From NCBI RefSeq assembly GCF_934630535.1, contig NZ_CAKTVU010000009.1, positions 1 through 64,000 on the forward strand: 64,000 nucleotides of DNA, written 5' to 3'. The notes under the pieces were generated by a model, which did no database searches, had not been told where the DNA came from, and was given only the letters and a program-made list of their open reading frames with translations. This DNA comes from an uncultured Senegalimassilia sp. Lineage in GTDB: Bacteria; Actinomycetota; Coriobacteriia; Coriobacteriales; Eggerthellaceae. This document shows, piece by piece, positions 1 through 7,802 of the stretch. A program made the translations under genes and the position numbers. Every line of letters starts with the position of its first letter. The stretch's first letter is position 1.

Positions 1-93
1 GCCGAAGCTCATGAAGCCCGCGCCGGCCGCTACTGCTGCGACCCCGGCGCTGCCGGCCAGAAAGCTTCGCCTGGTAACGTTGTTCTCGCTCAT
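1..93 (-). CDS. N-terminus of a Tat-exported protein (partial)
   Basis: Only the first 31 codons are in the window; the gene runs off the left edge. They encode a twin-arginine signal (TRRSFL at residues 7-12) followed by an Ala/Gly-rich hydrophobic stretch, so the product is exported folded and probably carries a cofactor. The start is ATG at 93, with a GGGGG ribosome-binding site overlapping the stop codon of the ferredoxin gene 11 bases upstream. That coupling suggests it is the partner of the ferredoxin, for example a flavin or molybdopterin reductase, but the fragment itself cannot say which. Confidence 0.7.
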   Translation of the reverse strand, partial: MSENNVTRRSFLAGSAGVAAVAAGAGFMSFG

Positions 94-104
94 CACGGCA
101 CCCC

Positions 105-821
105 CTACGCCTGGACAGCGGTAGCTGTGCGAACGATGCCCTCGTCGATGATCTTCTGCGCGACGTCCTGCCAATCGATGAACTGGATGGCGCCGTTGGG
201 GCACTGCTCGGCGCAGCGGCCGCAGGAGATGCACTTCGTGGACACGCCGGTCTCGGTGTCGACGCGGGGCATGTTCCAGGGGCACGCCTGGCTGCACATG
301 CCGCAGCCGATGCACTTCTTGGTGTCGACCGTGCGGGCGCCGGTCTTCTCGTCGGCGTAGATGGCATGGACCGGGCAGTACTTCACGCACTGCGGGTCGG
401 CGCACTGCTTGCAGTGCTCGACGGTGAACAATCCACCACCCGGGTTCCCTTCTCCAAAGGAACCCTCGCCGGTGTCGGGCGATGCACCCCAATTGTAGTT
501 ATCCCACACACGCACGCGGGCGATGTGCTGGCACACGCGGCCGTCGTTTCTCAGCGTGCACATCATCTCGCAGCGCTGGCAGCCCGAGCATTGCGCGCGG
601 TCGGTGACGATCATCTTGGTGGGCGTGGTGCGCAGCTCGATGCGGCCGGATGCGATGGACTCCTGGGTAACGCCCCAGCTGGCCAGCGCGCCGCCGACGA
701 CCAGGCCTGCAACGCCGCAGCCGGCCATGGCCAGCACTTCGCGGCGGGTGATGTTTTTCTTGCCGTTTGCGGAAACGCCGTTATCAGAGGAAGCGCCGTC
801 TCGAACATCGGGATTCGACAT
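105..821 (-). CDS. Tat-exported four-cluster ferredoxin (DmsB/NrfC-like electron-transfer subunit)
   Basis: A 238-residue iron-sulfur protein. Residues 24-50 form a Tat signal (TRREVLAMAG then a hydrophobic segment). The rest has four cysteine quartets typical of 4Fe-4S clusters: CSGCQRCEMMC at 78-88, CKQCADPQCVKYCP, CIGCGMCSQACP and CISCGRCAEQCP. This layout is that of the electron-transfer subunits of extracytoplasmic molybdopterin and related reductases, moving electrons between a membrane quinol oxidase and a catalytic subunit. The start is ATG at 821 preceded by GAGGGGG. The next gene on the same strand also starts with a Tat signal, so the two likely form one exported complex. The substrate is unknown. 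Confidence 0.88.
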   Translation of the reverse strand: MSNPDVRDGASSDNGVSANGKKNITRREVLAMAGCGVAGLVVGGALASWGVTQESIASGRIELRTTPTKMIVTDRAQCSGCQRCEMMCTLRNDGRVCQHIARVRVWDNYNWGASPDTGEGSFGEGNPGGGLFTVEHCKQCADPQCVKYCPVHAIYADEKTGARTVDTKKCIGCGMCSQACPWNMPRVDTETGVSTKCISCGRCAEQCPNGAIQFIDWQDVAQKIIDEGIVRTATAVQA

Positions 822-840
822 AATATGTTCCCCCCTCGGA

Positions 841-1149
841 AACTAGTCTAGCAGTATCCTCGTATCCCCCTTCAACGCCTTGCGTTTCGCCGAACAAGCC
901 TTCGACGAATAGCCCCTCTCTCACACACAACGCTGTTCAGTATGCCGAACACCGGATGCAGGCGCATTCCCTGCTGTGGCATGTTTTCAACCATCCGCAC
1001 TGTAAATCGCCTGGTAAATGGCATATATCCTCAAATAGGGAATGCACGCCTGAGCCTTTTCGGACACGGTTTTGCAAGAGCGGTTTCATCGCTTCGGTCA
1101 AGCGACCGTATAATGAGAAGGCGATACCGCAAAGGCCATGAGGGGGAAC
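841..1149. other. Divergent intergenic region
   Basis: About 300 bases between the minus-strand ferredoxin and the plus-strand LuxR gene; it must hold both promoters. An imperfect palindrome GTTCAGTATGCCGAAC lies at 933-948 and could be an operator. No gene or strong promoter consensus is visible. Confidence 0.35.
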
Positions 1150-2712
1150 ATGGGAAATGAAAACGCCGTGTCAGCGCAGGAAACGCTGGCGCATGAGGAA
1201 GAAGATCCTACAATCGACAACGAGGGCGCATATCATGCAAGCGAGCTCAAACGTTATGTGCCCCTGTTGCCGTTGATAGCGGGCCTTGCGTGCTCGCGCG
1301 TCGGGCTGAATGCATCGGTATATTCAAATTACGCGCAGACCGACGCGGGATTCATCTCGGACGGCACCGTGCTCGCCGCCCTCATCGTTTTCGCGCCGTT
1401 GCTCTTCGCGATAACGAAACTGAATAAGCCGTTAAGCAAGGCATTCGTCAATCGCAGCGCAACCGCGGTGTTCGCGCTGGAAACCATCTGCGTTGCGCTT
1501 TTGGAATACGGCACGCTATTCCCGCTTCAAGAGGCCGTTCGATTCGCCATAGCCGCTCTATGCACCATAACCAGCACATGCGCCATGTATTACTGGCTCA
1601 GACGAGCTCGCGGGGGCGGCGTGATCCTCGGGGCGACCCTGGTGTTCTCCGCCATAGCCGCAAGCGAGTTGATCCTTATGCTCGTCAACTGCTTGCCTGT
1701 TGAGTCTCAGGCGATCATAGCCACCGTGATAAGCGCTGCCCAATTCCCGGCTAAGCACATTGCGAAACGCACGAGCAACCCGTTCCAATTGGTGAAAAAC
1801 AACGAGCCGCGATCTGCTTATTCGCTGAAAGCGAGCATTCGCAACAAGCGGCTTCTTGCGTCTTCCGCCCTTGGCGTGGCCGCGTTAGGGTTAACGGTGG
1901 GCCTTCTGAGAGGCTATCCCAACGGGCAACCTATAGCGTTCGATCCCGCTTCACGCATTGCATACATGCTGGTCACAGTGGTGATTTGCATGGCAATCGT
2001 GCTGATTTGCCTTTCTGGGAGAACCGGGTTCATGACAACCGGTATATGGATCATGCTTTTGTGCCTTGCCTGCCTTGCGATCACCTCGTTCGCCGCATTC
2101 CCCGATTCCCTTAGCATCGGGGCCATATTCGCAACTTCCTTGAACGCCCTGACCGTGGGCTACTGCTATTACCTGACCATAGAGTTCATGACGCATGGCT
2201 GGAGAGACCCCTACTATTACGCCTTCTCAGGCTGGATCGTCTACTTCGTCACCAGGGCGTTTGCGCGCATCGTGCTGTCCAGCATCACGCCTTTGAACAG
2301 CAACGCCGAGCTTACGCTTGCCATCATGGCCGATGCCGTGGTCGCTTCAGCGCTGATAATCTTCGTACGATTCCTGAACGATGCGAAAACGCCTGCCCAG
2401 GAATTGCCCGACGTTCAGACATCACCGCTTCAAAAAGCCGTGGCTCTGAGCAGCCCGGAGGAGCAAAGCGCCATCGCCTCGTTGCGGGAGGATTCGTTTG
2501 CCGCGGGCATTGCGGCGCTCAAGAAGCAGTACCAGCTTTCGGAGCGTGAGACGGAGGTGATATCGCTGTATGCGCAAGGGCATACGCAAAAGAAAATCGC
2601 CTCCGAGCTGTTCATCACCCCGGGAACCGTGCACGAGCATATTCGCCACGCATATACGAAAACGGGGCTGCATTCCAGGCAGCAAATCCTCGATTTCATC
2701 CATGAGCAATAG
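1150..2712 (+). CDS. Membrane-embedded LuxR-family transcriptional regulator
   Basis: About 520 residues. The N-terminal ~400 residues are a series of hydrophobic segments (roughly ten or more membrane spans); the C-terminus is a LuxR-type helix-turn-helix (LSERETEVISLYAQG, then KIASELFITPGTVHEHIRHAY, ending LHSRQQILDFI). Family knowledge: such membrane LuxR proteins are heavily expanded in Eggerthellaceae and usually sit beside a reductase they are thought to control. Here the next gene, in the same direction, is an aldehyde oxidoreductase. The ATG at 1150 is preferred over the in-frame ATG at 1138 because AGGGGG at 1141-1146 is well placed only for the later one. The ligand is unknown. Confidence 0.88.
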   Translation: MGNENAVSAQETLAHEEEDPTIDNEGAYHASELKRYVPLLPLIAGLACSRVGLNASVYSNYAQTDAGFISDGTVLAALIVFAPLLFAITKLNKPLSKAFVNRSATAVFALETICVALLEYGTLFPLQEAVRFAIAALCTITSTCAMYYWLRRARGGGVILGATLVFSAIAASELILMLVNCLPVESQAIIATVISAAQFPAKHIAKRTSNPFQLVKNNEPRSAYSLKASIRNKRLLASSALGVAALGLTVGLLRGYPNGQPIAFDPASRIAYMLVTVVICMAIVLICLSGRTGFMTTGIWIMLLCLACLAITSFAAFPDSLSIGAIFATSLNALTVGYCYYLTIEFMTHGWRDPYYYAFSGWIVYFVTRAFARIVLSSITPLNSNAELTLAIMADAVVASALIIFVRFLNDAKTPAQELPDVQTSPLQKAVALSSPEEQSAIASLREDSFAAGIAALKKQYQLSERETEVISLYAQGHTQKKIASELFITPGTVHEHIRHAYTKTGLHSRQQILDFIHEQ

Positions 2713-2721
2713 TCGGATTGC

Positions 2722-2770
2722 CCGGCATACGGCTTTGCGGGGACGCGATGTCCGCAAAACCGTATGCCGG
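2722..2770 (+). terminator. 19-bp inverted repeat after the luxR gene
   Basis: Arms 2722-2740 and 2752-2770 (CCGGCATACGG... / ...CCGTATGCCGG) pair over 19 bp with one G-T mismatch, starting 10 bases after the stop codon. There is no T-run, so it may be a weak terminator, an mRNA-stabilising hairpin or an operator for the following gene. Confidence 0.55.
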
Positions 2771-2926
2771 CGACTACGTGATTGACCTGGTAATACAGGA
2801 AATTCCCTCATAGAGGATATAGTTTTTTCGATTCGATGAGGACATTATTGAGCCCATCGTCATCCATAAACGCGCCTCGCCTCAAGCCGCACACAACACC
2901 TAGGCTGTTTCAAACGAGGAGGAACC

Positions 2927-5056
2927 ATGGCTGACAAAGTCTCATATGGTTGGACCGGCAAAATCTTGCGCGTCAATCTAACGACGGGCAGCATCACCAC
3001 CGAGTCCACCGACCCGTATAAGGAGTACATCGGCGGCATGGGCCTTGCCAACAAGGTCATGTACGACGAGGTTCCCGCAGGCACGGACCCCCTGGGGCCC
3101 GACAACAAAATCGTGTTCGCCGTAGGCCCGCTCACCGCATCCGGCGTTCCGCTAGGCGGTCGCTGCACCATTTCCACGCTGTCGTGCTTCACCACCGACA
3201 ACCTGATCGTCGACGGCCACTGCGGCGGCATGATCGGCGCGAAGATGAAGCTGGCAGGCTACGATGCCATCATCCTGGAAGGCGCATCGGACAAGCCCGT
3301 TTACCTGCACATCAAAGATGATCAGGTCGAGATCAAGGACGCTTCCTTCGTCTGGGGCATGGGAACCCGCTCCACCACCGAAGCCCTGAACCGTCTCGAA
3401 GGAACCTCGGCTTGCGTGGCAGCCATCGGCCCCGCCGGCGAGAACCTGCTTCCCTATTCGTGCATCATGAACGCGCGCAACCATTCCGCCGGCGCAGGCC
3501 TTGGCGCCGTGATGGGCTCGAAGAAATGCAAGGCCCTGGTCGTCGAAGGCAACGGAAGCGTGAACGTGAAGGACCCACAGGCCGTGGCCGATCTTTCCGA
3601 CTACATGCTCCGCGAGCTCATCGGCTCGAACAACAACCACGTGGTGCCGTCGACCCAGCAGGAATGGGCCGAGTATTACAACAAAGGCAGCCGTTGGAAC
3701 GCTCATAAGGGCCTGTATTGGACGCAAGCCGAAGGCGGCCCAATCGAGACCGGCGAACCGAAACCGGGCGAGATCAACACCGTGGGCAAGCGCTGCCTGC
3801 TGATCGCCCACCCCTGGATGCTGGGCGCGGAGGCAGAGAAGTACACCATCAAAACCAACGGCTGCCACGGTTGCCCCATCCATTGCTATGCAGACCTTCG
3901 CGTCGGCGCGGCGAAAGACGCGAGCGGCTACCAGACCAGCGGCAACGCTTGCATGGCAAATGCCGGCTACACGTTCATGAACAACATCCTCGGGCAGAAG
4001 CTCGATGACGAGAAAACGCTGTACATGAACGTCGTTTTCACCAACCTTATGGACGACCTGGGCATTTGGTGCAATTACGGTCAGCTGTACCGCGACCTTG
4101 GCTACTGCATCAAGGAAGGCGTGTTCAAACGGGTGCTTCCCGAATCCGAGTACAACGCTATCGATTGGGACAAGCTGACGCAAGGCGACCCCACCTGGAT
4201 CAGCCAGGTGCTTCGCCTGATCATGCGCAACGACACCGAGATCTCCTATATCGCGCACGGCCCCATCGTGTGGTGCCCGCGCTGGGGCGTGGAGGGCTGG
4301 TTCGACGACAAGCGCTCCTCGCTGATCAACTACCGCGGCTGGCCGTATCATCATGGCGTCGAAACGTTCGGCCAGGTAGGTGGCCTGATGAACATGGTGT
4401 TCAACCGCGACCCCATGATCCACTCCGCCGTGAACTTCAGCGGCTGCGGCCTGCCTATCGAGGTGAAAAAGTCCATTGCCGCCGAGATTTGGGGTGGTGA
4501 GGAAGCTTGCGACCCCGACAAGAACTACACGCCCATGAACGACGCTAAGGCGAACTTCACTTGGTGGTCCATCGTCACCGACGTGCTGCACGACTCGCTG
4601 ACGCTGTGCAACTGGGTATGGCCGATGGCCATGAGCCCGACAAAGGCACGCGACTACCGCGGCGACCTGGACATGGAGGCGAAGTTCTACAAGGCCGTCA
4701 CCGGCGAGGACGTCACCACCGACGAGCTGTACAAGCGCGCAGCGAAGATCATGACGCTGCAACGCGCGATGACGGTACGCGGCATGAAGGACAAGGACGG
4801 CAAGATCGGGTGCAACGACCTGCACGGCGTGCATGACGTTCCCACCCAGTGGATCTTCACCATGGATCCCGACAAGCAGCCGTTCACGGAAGGCACCACG
4901 AAAATGGAGGCCAAGGACTTCGATTCCGGCCTGCATATGCTGTATTCCAAGTTCGGCTGGGACGAGGAGCTGGGCTGCCCCACCGCCGATTGCCTTGACG
5001 CCTACGGCATGGACGATGTGAAGGCCGAGCTGCAGAGCCTGAACTTGCTGCCGTAG
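2927..5056 (+). CDS. Aldehyde:ferredoxin oxidoreductase family protein (tungsten/molybdenum pterin enzyme)
   Basis: 709 residues that follow the AOR family from start to end: GYTGK-like N-terminus (YGWTGKILRVNL), glycine-rich pterin-binding stretch near residue 35 (YIGGMGLANK), GPLTASGVPLGGR near residue 65, SAGAGLGAVMGSKK near residue 190, and the cluster cysteines NGCHGCPIHCYAD near residue 310 with a further cysteine pair close to the C-terminus (LGCPTADCLDAYGM). AORs oxidise aldehydes (or reduce acids) with ferredoxin at a bis-pterin tungsten site. It is longer than typical AORs of about 600 residues. AGGAGGA lies 7 bases before the ATG. The substrate may be aromatic or aliphatic; the adjacent LuxR regulator suggests induction by it. 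Confidence 0.9.
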   Translation: MADKVSYGWTGKILRVNLTTGSITTESTDPYKEYIGGMGLANKVMYDEVPAGTDPLGPDNKIVFAVGPLTASGVPLGGRCTISTLSCFTTDNLIVDGHCGGMIGAKMKLAGYDAIILEGASDKPVYLHIKDDQVEIKDASFVWGMGTRSTTEALNRLEGTSACVAAIGPAGENLLPYSCIMNARNHSAGAGLGAVMGSKKCKALVVEGNGSVNVKDPQAVADLSDYMLRELIGSNNNHVVPSTQQEWAEYYNKGSRWNAHKGLYWTQAEGGPIETGEPKPGEINTVGKRCLLIAHPWMLGAEAEKYTIKTNGCHGCPIHCYADLRVGAAKDASGYQTSGNACMANAGYTFMNNILGQKLDDEKTLYMNVVFTNLMDDLGIWCNYGQLYRDLGYCIKEGVFKRVLPESEYNAIDWDKLTQGDPTWISQVLRLIMRNDTEISYIAHGPIVWCPRWGVEGWFDDKRSSLINYRGWPYHHGVETFGQVGGLMNMVFNRDPMIHSAVNFSGCGLPIEVKKSIAAEIWGGEEACDPDKNYTPMNDAKANFTWWSIVTDVLHDSLTLCNWVWPMAMSPTKARDYRGDLDMEAKFYKAVTGEDVTTDELYKRAAKIMTLQRAMTVRGMKDKDGKIGCNDLHGVHDVPTQWIFTMDPDKQPFTEGTTKMEAKDFDSGLHMLYSKFGWDEELGCPTADCLDAYGMDDVKAELQSLNLLP

Positions 5057-5079
5057 CAGATTTCCCTTTACCCCCTTCG

Positions 5080-5120
5080 GGCCCCGTTCGCAACACTCCC
5101 CCGCGAACGGGGCCGTTTCC
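5080..5120 (+). terminator. Rho-independent-like terminator after the AOR gene
   Basis: A perfect 12-bp stem, GGCCCCGTTCGC (5080-5091) with GCGAACGGGGCC (5103-5114), followed by GTTTCC, 24 bases after the stop codon. Confidence 0.75.
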
Positions 5121-5170
5121 ATATGCAGGGAAACGGGGAGGAGGGTTTGGGGGGGGTAACGCCCCGAGCC

Positions 5171-5203
5171 CGGACAGATAGCGCTACGTCCCCGAAGCGT
5201 CCG
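5171..5203 (-). repeat. REP-like repeat, family R1, copy 1
   Basis: One of five copies of a ~32-bp element whose ends are complementary (GGACACTT ... AACTGTCC) around the core GGGGACGTAG. Read on the minus strand here. The 3' arm is degenerate (GCGCTATCTGTCC). Confidence 0.6.
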
Positions 5204-5250
5204 GGGTCGAAACGTGCGAACCCACGCCCGAGCAGCAAAGACTCCGCAAC

Positions 5251-5439
5251 CTACTTTTGCGCGAACACCAGGTCGAGCTTGAGGATCTTCCCGCTGGGAC
5301 CTTGCTGGACGGGGATCCACCCTGCGTACTCGAAACCTTGCGCCGCGTATCGCGTGATGATATCGCGGTGGCCGTTGAGCTCCGACGATTTCGGCGTGGT
5401 GAACGGCTCCACGCTTACCTGTTCGAATCGATACTCCAT
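5251..5439 (-). CDS. DUF4177-like small protein
   Basis: 62 residues, MEYRFEQVSVEPF at the start and GWIPVQQGPSGKILKLDLVFAQK at the end, the layout of small cytoplasmic DUF4177 proteins of unknown function. Its ATG lies one base after the stop codon of the XRE-AbrB regulator, with AAAGGGG inside the end of that gene as ribosome-binding site, so the two are co-translated. Confidence 0.7.
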   Translation of the reverse strand: MEYRFEQVSVEPFTTPKSSELNGHRDIITRYAAQGFEYAGWIPVQQGPSGKILKLDLVFAQK

Positions 5440-5440
5440 G

Positions 5441-5884
5441 TCATTCGCCCCTTTCGGAATCTTTTGCGCCCATTTCCCGTTTGAAACGCTCGATGCTCGC
5501 CAGAAACGCGCTGGACTTCACCAACGCCAGGCCGCGCTCCTCGTCGCCAAGCAACAGCAGCTCGTCGCCCGGCTCGATGCCGAACACCTCGCGGGCGCGT
5601 TTCGGGATGACCATCTGCCCGCGCTCGCCGACGCGCACCGAACCGAAGATGTGCTTGCCGCGCGGTGGCGGAACCTCCCCAAGCTCGGTCGGCTGATAAT
5701 TCGCCAGAACATCGAGCGTGACGCCGAGCACCTCGGCAAGCGCGCTGCCGTTCGCCAGGTCGGGCACGCTTTCGCCCGCCTCCCATTTCGCCACCGTCTG
5801 CCGGGACACGCCCACGCGATGAGCCAAGGCCTCTTGCGTCAGCCCCTTCGCCCGGCGAAGCATCTGAATATTCGAACTGATCAT
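5441..5884 (-). CDS. XRE helix-turn-helix / AbrB-SpoVT fusion regulator
   Basis: 147 residues with two DNA-binding modules. Residues 1-60 are an XRE/Cro-type helix-turn-helix (LRRAKGLTQEALAHRVGVSR, QTVAKWEAGESVPDLANGSA). Residues 78-125 are a swapped-hairpin AbrB/SpoVT-type domain (FGSVRVGERGQMVIPKRARE, VFGIEPGDELLLLG). The ATG is at 5884 and AGGAGGTGTCGC lies directly upstream. It forms a two-gene unit with the DUF4177 protein and probably autoregulates. Both domain types usually bind as dimers; what it controls beyond itself is not visible. Confidence 0.85.
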   Translation of the reverse strand: MISSNIQMLRRAKGLTQEALAHRVGVSRQTVAKWEAGESVPDLANGSALAEVLGVTLDVLANYQPTELGEVPPPRGKHIFGSVRVGERGQMVIPKRAREVFGIEPGDELLLLGDEERGLALVKSSAFLASIERFKREMGAKDSERGE

Positions 5885-5996
5885 GCGACACCTCCTGACT
5901 TGGATTTTCGCAGGTGAGCGTGATGTTTTCCACCAACTAAGCGCGGAATCCGATAGAGGCGCATGTTAAAAACGGTTGGCATATGGCGCAAGAAAG

Positions 5997-6027
5997 GGCC
6001 GCCGTCCGGAGGAACCGGACGGCGGCC
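5997..6027 (-). terminator. Strong hairpin, minus-strand terminator
   Basis: Perfect 13-bp stem GGCCGCCGTCCGG / CCGGACGGCGGCC with a 5-base loop. On the minus strand it is followed by CTTTCTT, so it would stop transcription coming from the 6.0-6.3 kb region toward the XRE gene. Confidence 0.65.
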
Positions 6028-6180
6028 TGGGGAAGGGAGGGCGGCGGCTCGGGGGCCGCCGCCTTATGGGAAGGGGCCCGCCCCGGGCACCCCGCCCCCG
6101 AACGGGGACGGGGCCCGGGCGGGAGGGACGGCCCGCTCCCCGCGGCAGGCGCGGGGCCGGGCGCCCCGCCCCGCGGGCGG

Positions 6181-6291
6181 CTAGAGCGTCCAGGCGACCG
6201 TCATGGTCACCGGCAGCGCGGCGAGCAGCACCAGCAGGCGCAGCACGAGGCCGCCGATCAGCACGCCGATGTCGGAGCAGGCGCTGACCAT
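6181..6291 (-). CDS. Possible 36-residue hydrophobic peptide
   Basis: A short minus-strand frame beginning ATG at 6291 encodes MVSACSDIGVLIGG then an almost wholly hydrophobic stretch (one predicted membrane span) ending AWTL. A terminator-like hairpin lies downstream at 5997-6027. There is no convincing ribosome-binding site and the 150 bases between stop and hairpin are extremely GC-rich, so this is tentative. Confidence 0.25.
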   Translation of the reverse strand: MVSACSDIGVLIGGLVLRLLVLLAALPVTMTVAWTL

Positions 6292-6333
6292 GCACGGAAT
6301 CCAGAACGAGGCCCCGGCGCTCCCGGCCGCCGT

Positions 6334-6366
6334 CCGGACGCTTGGGGGACGTAGCGCTAAGTGTCA
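6334..6366 (+). repeat. REP-like repeat, family R1, copy 2
   Basis: Reads CCGGACGCTTGGGGGACGTA then GCGCTAAGTGTC; matches the family core GGGGACGTAGCGCTAA with complementary outer arms. Confidence 0.65.
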
Positions 6367-6410
6367 CCGAATCGTCGAGCGCAACGGGTCGCCTAGATCG
6401 CGCGAGCGAA

Positions 6411-6531
6411 GTTCTGGGCGGTTTCGTAGGCTGCAGAGCTGGGCGTCGACGATGCGGAAGCTTCTGACCTGAGGTTATGCCGCGACCGCCGGCGCGAATC
6501 GCGACGAAGGGGCGGGGAAACCGCCCAGAAC
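6411..6531. repeat. Dispersed inverted-repeat element, family R3, copy 1 (divergent)
   Basis: Bounded by the perfect 14-bp inverted repeat GTTCTGGGCGGTTT (6411-6424) / AAACCGCCCAGAAC (6518-6531). The interior contains TCTGACCTGAGGTTATGCCG at 6462-6481, a diverged form of the motif found in the two full-length copies. A smaller hairpin with similar ends (GGGCCCGTTTT / AAAACGGGCC) follows at 6552-6576. The rest of 6577-6920 holds no recognisable gene. Confidence 0.6.
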
Positions 6532-6920
6532 TCCGGAGAGGCGTCAAATTCGGGCCCGTTTTCCTGCAAAACGGGCCAGAACCCGGGGGGTCGCGGCACT
6601 AGAGAGGAGCGGGGCCCAAGCCGCAGCCGGGCGGCGGGCCCAAGTCCGCTCCCCCTCCGCCCCCTCAGCCTGTTTCGCGCCGGTTCGCGTCTCCTTCGCC
6701 CTGTTTTGCCCCTGCGTCGCCCCGGCTCGCAATCCCTCGCCCCATTCGCCTCCTCTTCGCCGGCTTTTTCTTTTTCCGAGCGGGTCGATTGCAATTTAAC
6801 GGGAAACGGCTGCTGCGCTGGGGCTTCGGGAGCGGTAGAATAGGCAGGCTTACCACTTACCCCTTGCGCGACGCTCCTTCCGCAGGCGCCGCGCGCAGCA
6901 CATCCGGAAGGAGGCGCCCT

Positions 6921-7793
6921 ATGAAAATGGGTCCTCAGGACACCGTGTGGATCACCGGCGCAGCGGGGCGAATGGGCCAGGCAATCGAGCATTTCCTGGA
7001 CCACAGCCGCTACAAGGTCATGACCAGCGACATCGAGATCGACGTGTCGAACCTGCACGAGGTGTTGAACTTCGCCGAGTCGTACCGCCCCGACTTCGTC
7101 ATCAACTGCGCGGCGCTTGCCAGCCGCACCGAGGCTGACGAGAACCCCGACAAGGCCTACAAGGTGAACGCGCTCGGCGCGCGCAACCTGGCCATCGCCA
7201 GCAACAACGTCGGCGCCACCATGGTGCACCTGTCCACCGACGACCTGTTCCCCGAGAACGCGGACCGCGCGTTCAACGAGTTCGACGCCACCAACCCGCC
7301 GCACGTCTACGGCAAGTCCAAGCAGGCCGGCGAGCGCTTCGTCAACGAGCTGAACCAACACCACATCATCGTGCGCTCCAGCTGGGTCTACACCGCCCGC
7401 CCCGACGACCTGCTCGGCCGCGCGCTGCTGGCAAGCGCCCAGGGCAAGACGGTGCCCGTGCCCGCGAACCAGTTCGCCTGCCCCACGTCGGTGGACACGT
7501 TCGCCAAGTTCGTCATCGCCGCCATGGAGTCCGACGAGTTCGGCACGTTCCATGCCGCATGCACGGGCGTGACCAGCCGTTTCGAGTTCTTCGAGCGCGC
7601 CTTCGCCCTTGCCGGCCAGCCTACCGGCAACCTGCGCGGCACCGCCAACCCCTGGCAGGGCTACCGCATCGAGCTTGACGACATGATGGCCCGCCTCACC
7701 GGCGTGTACGAGTTCCCCACCTGGGAAGACGACCTTGCGGCGTTCGCCGCCGAGCATGACCTTGCCGCGCTGGCCCGCGGCGCGCAGGAATAG
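6921..7793 (+). CDS. RmlD-like NAD(P)-dependent sugar-nucleotide reductase family protein
   Basis: 290 residues, an extended short-chain dehydrogenase of the RmlD (dTDP-4-dehydrorhamnose reductase) superfamily. Visible: nucleotide-binding GxxGxxG near the start (TGAAGRMGQAI), INCAALASRTEADENPDKAY, the serine/threonine strand VHLSTDDLF and the catalytic YGKSK motif. True RmlD enzymes have STDYVFDG here, so the substrate may differ. ATG at 6921 is chosen because AAGGAGG stands 7 bases before it. It is followed after 9 bases by a symporter gene whose ribosome-binding site overlaps this gene's stop codon, so the pair is an operon. No other rhamnose genes are nearby. Confidence 0.8.
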   Translation: MKMGPQDTVWITGAAGRMGQAIEHFLDHSRYKVMTSDIEIDVSNLHEVLNFAESYRPDFVINCAALASRTEADENPDKAYKVNALGARNLAIASNNVGATMVHLSTDDLFPENADRAFNEFDATNPPHVYGKSKQAGERFVNELNQHHIIVRSSWVYTARPDDLLGRALLASAQGKTVPVPANQFACPTSVDTFAKFVIAAMESDEFGTFHAACTGVTSRFEFFERAFALAGQPTGNLRGTANPWQGYRIELDDMMARLTGVYEFPTWEDDLAAFAAEHDLAALARGAQE

Positions 7794-7802
7794 GAGGGGC
7801 GC

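Noticed and set aside
3152..5320. A 722-codon minus-strand frame opposite the aldehyde oxidoreductase gene
   Set aside because: It is the antisense of a clear AOR gene in high-GC DNA and shows no protein motif.
5966..6547. A 193-codon Arg/Pro-rich minus-strand frame over the GC-rich 6.0-6.5 kb region
   Set aside because: It runs through a terminator hairpin and two repeat elements, and its composition is what very GC-rich non-coding DNA gives; no motif or start site supports it.
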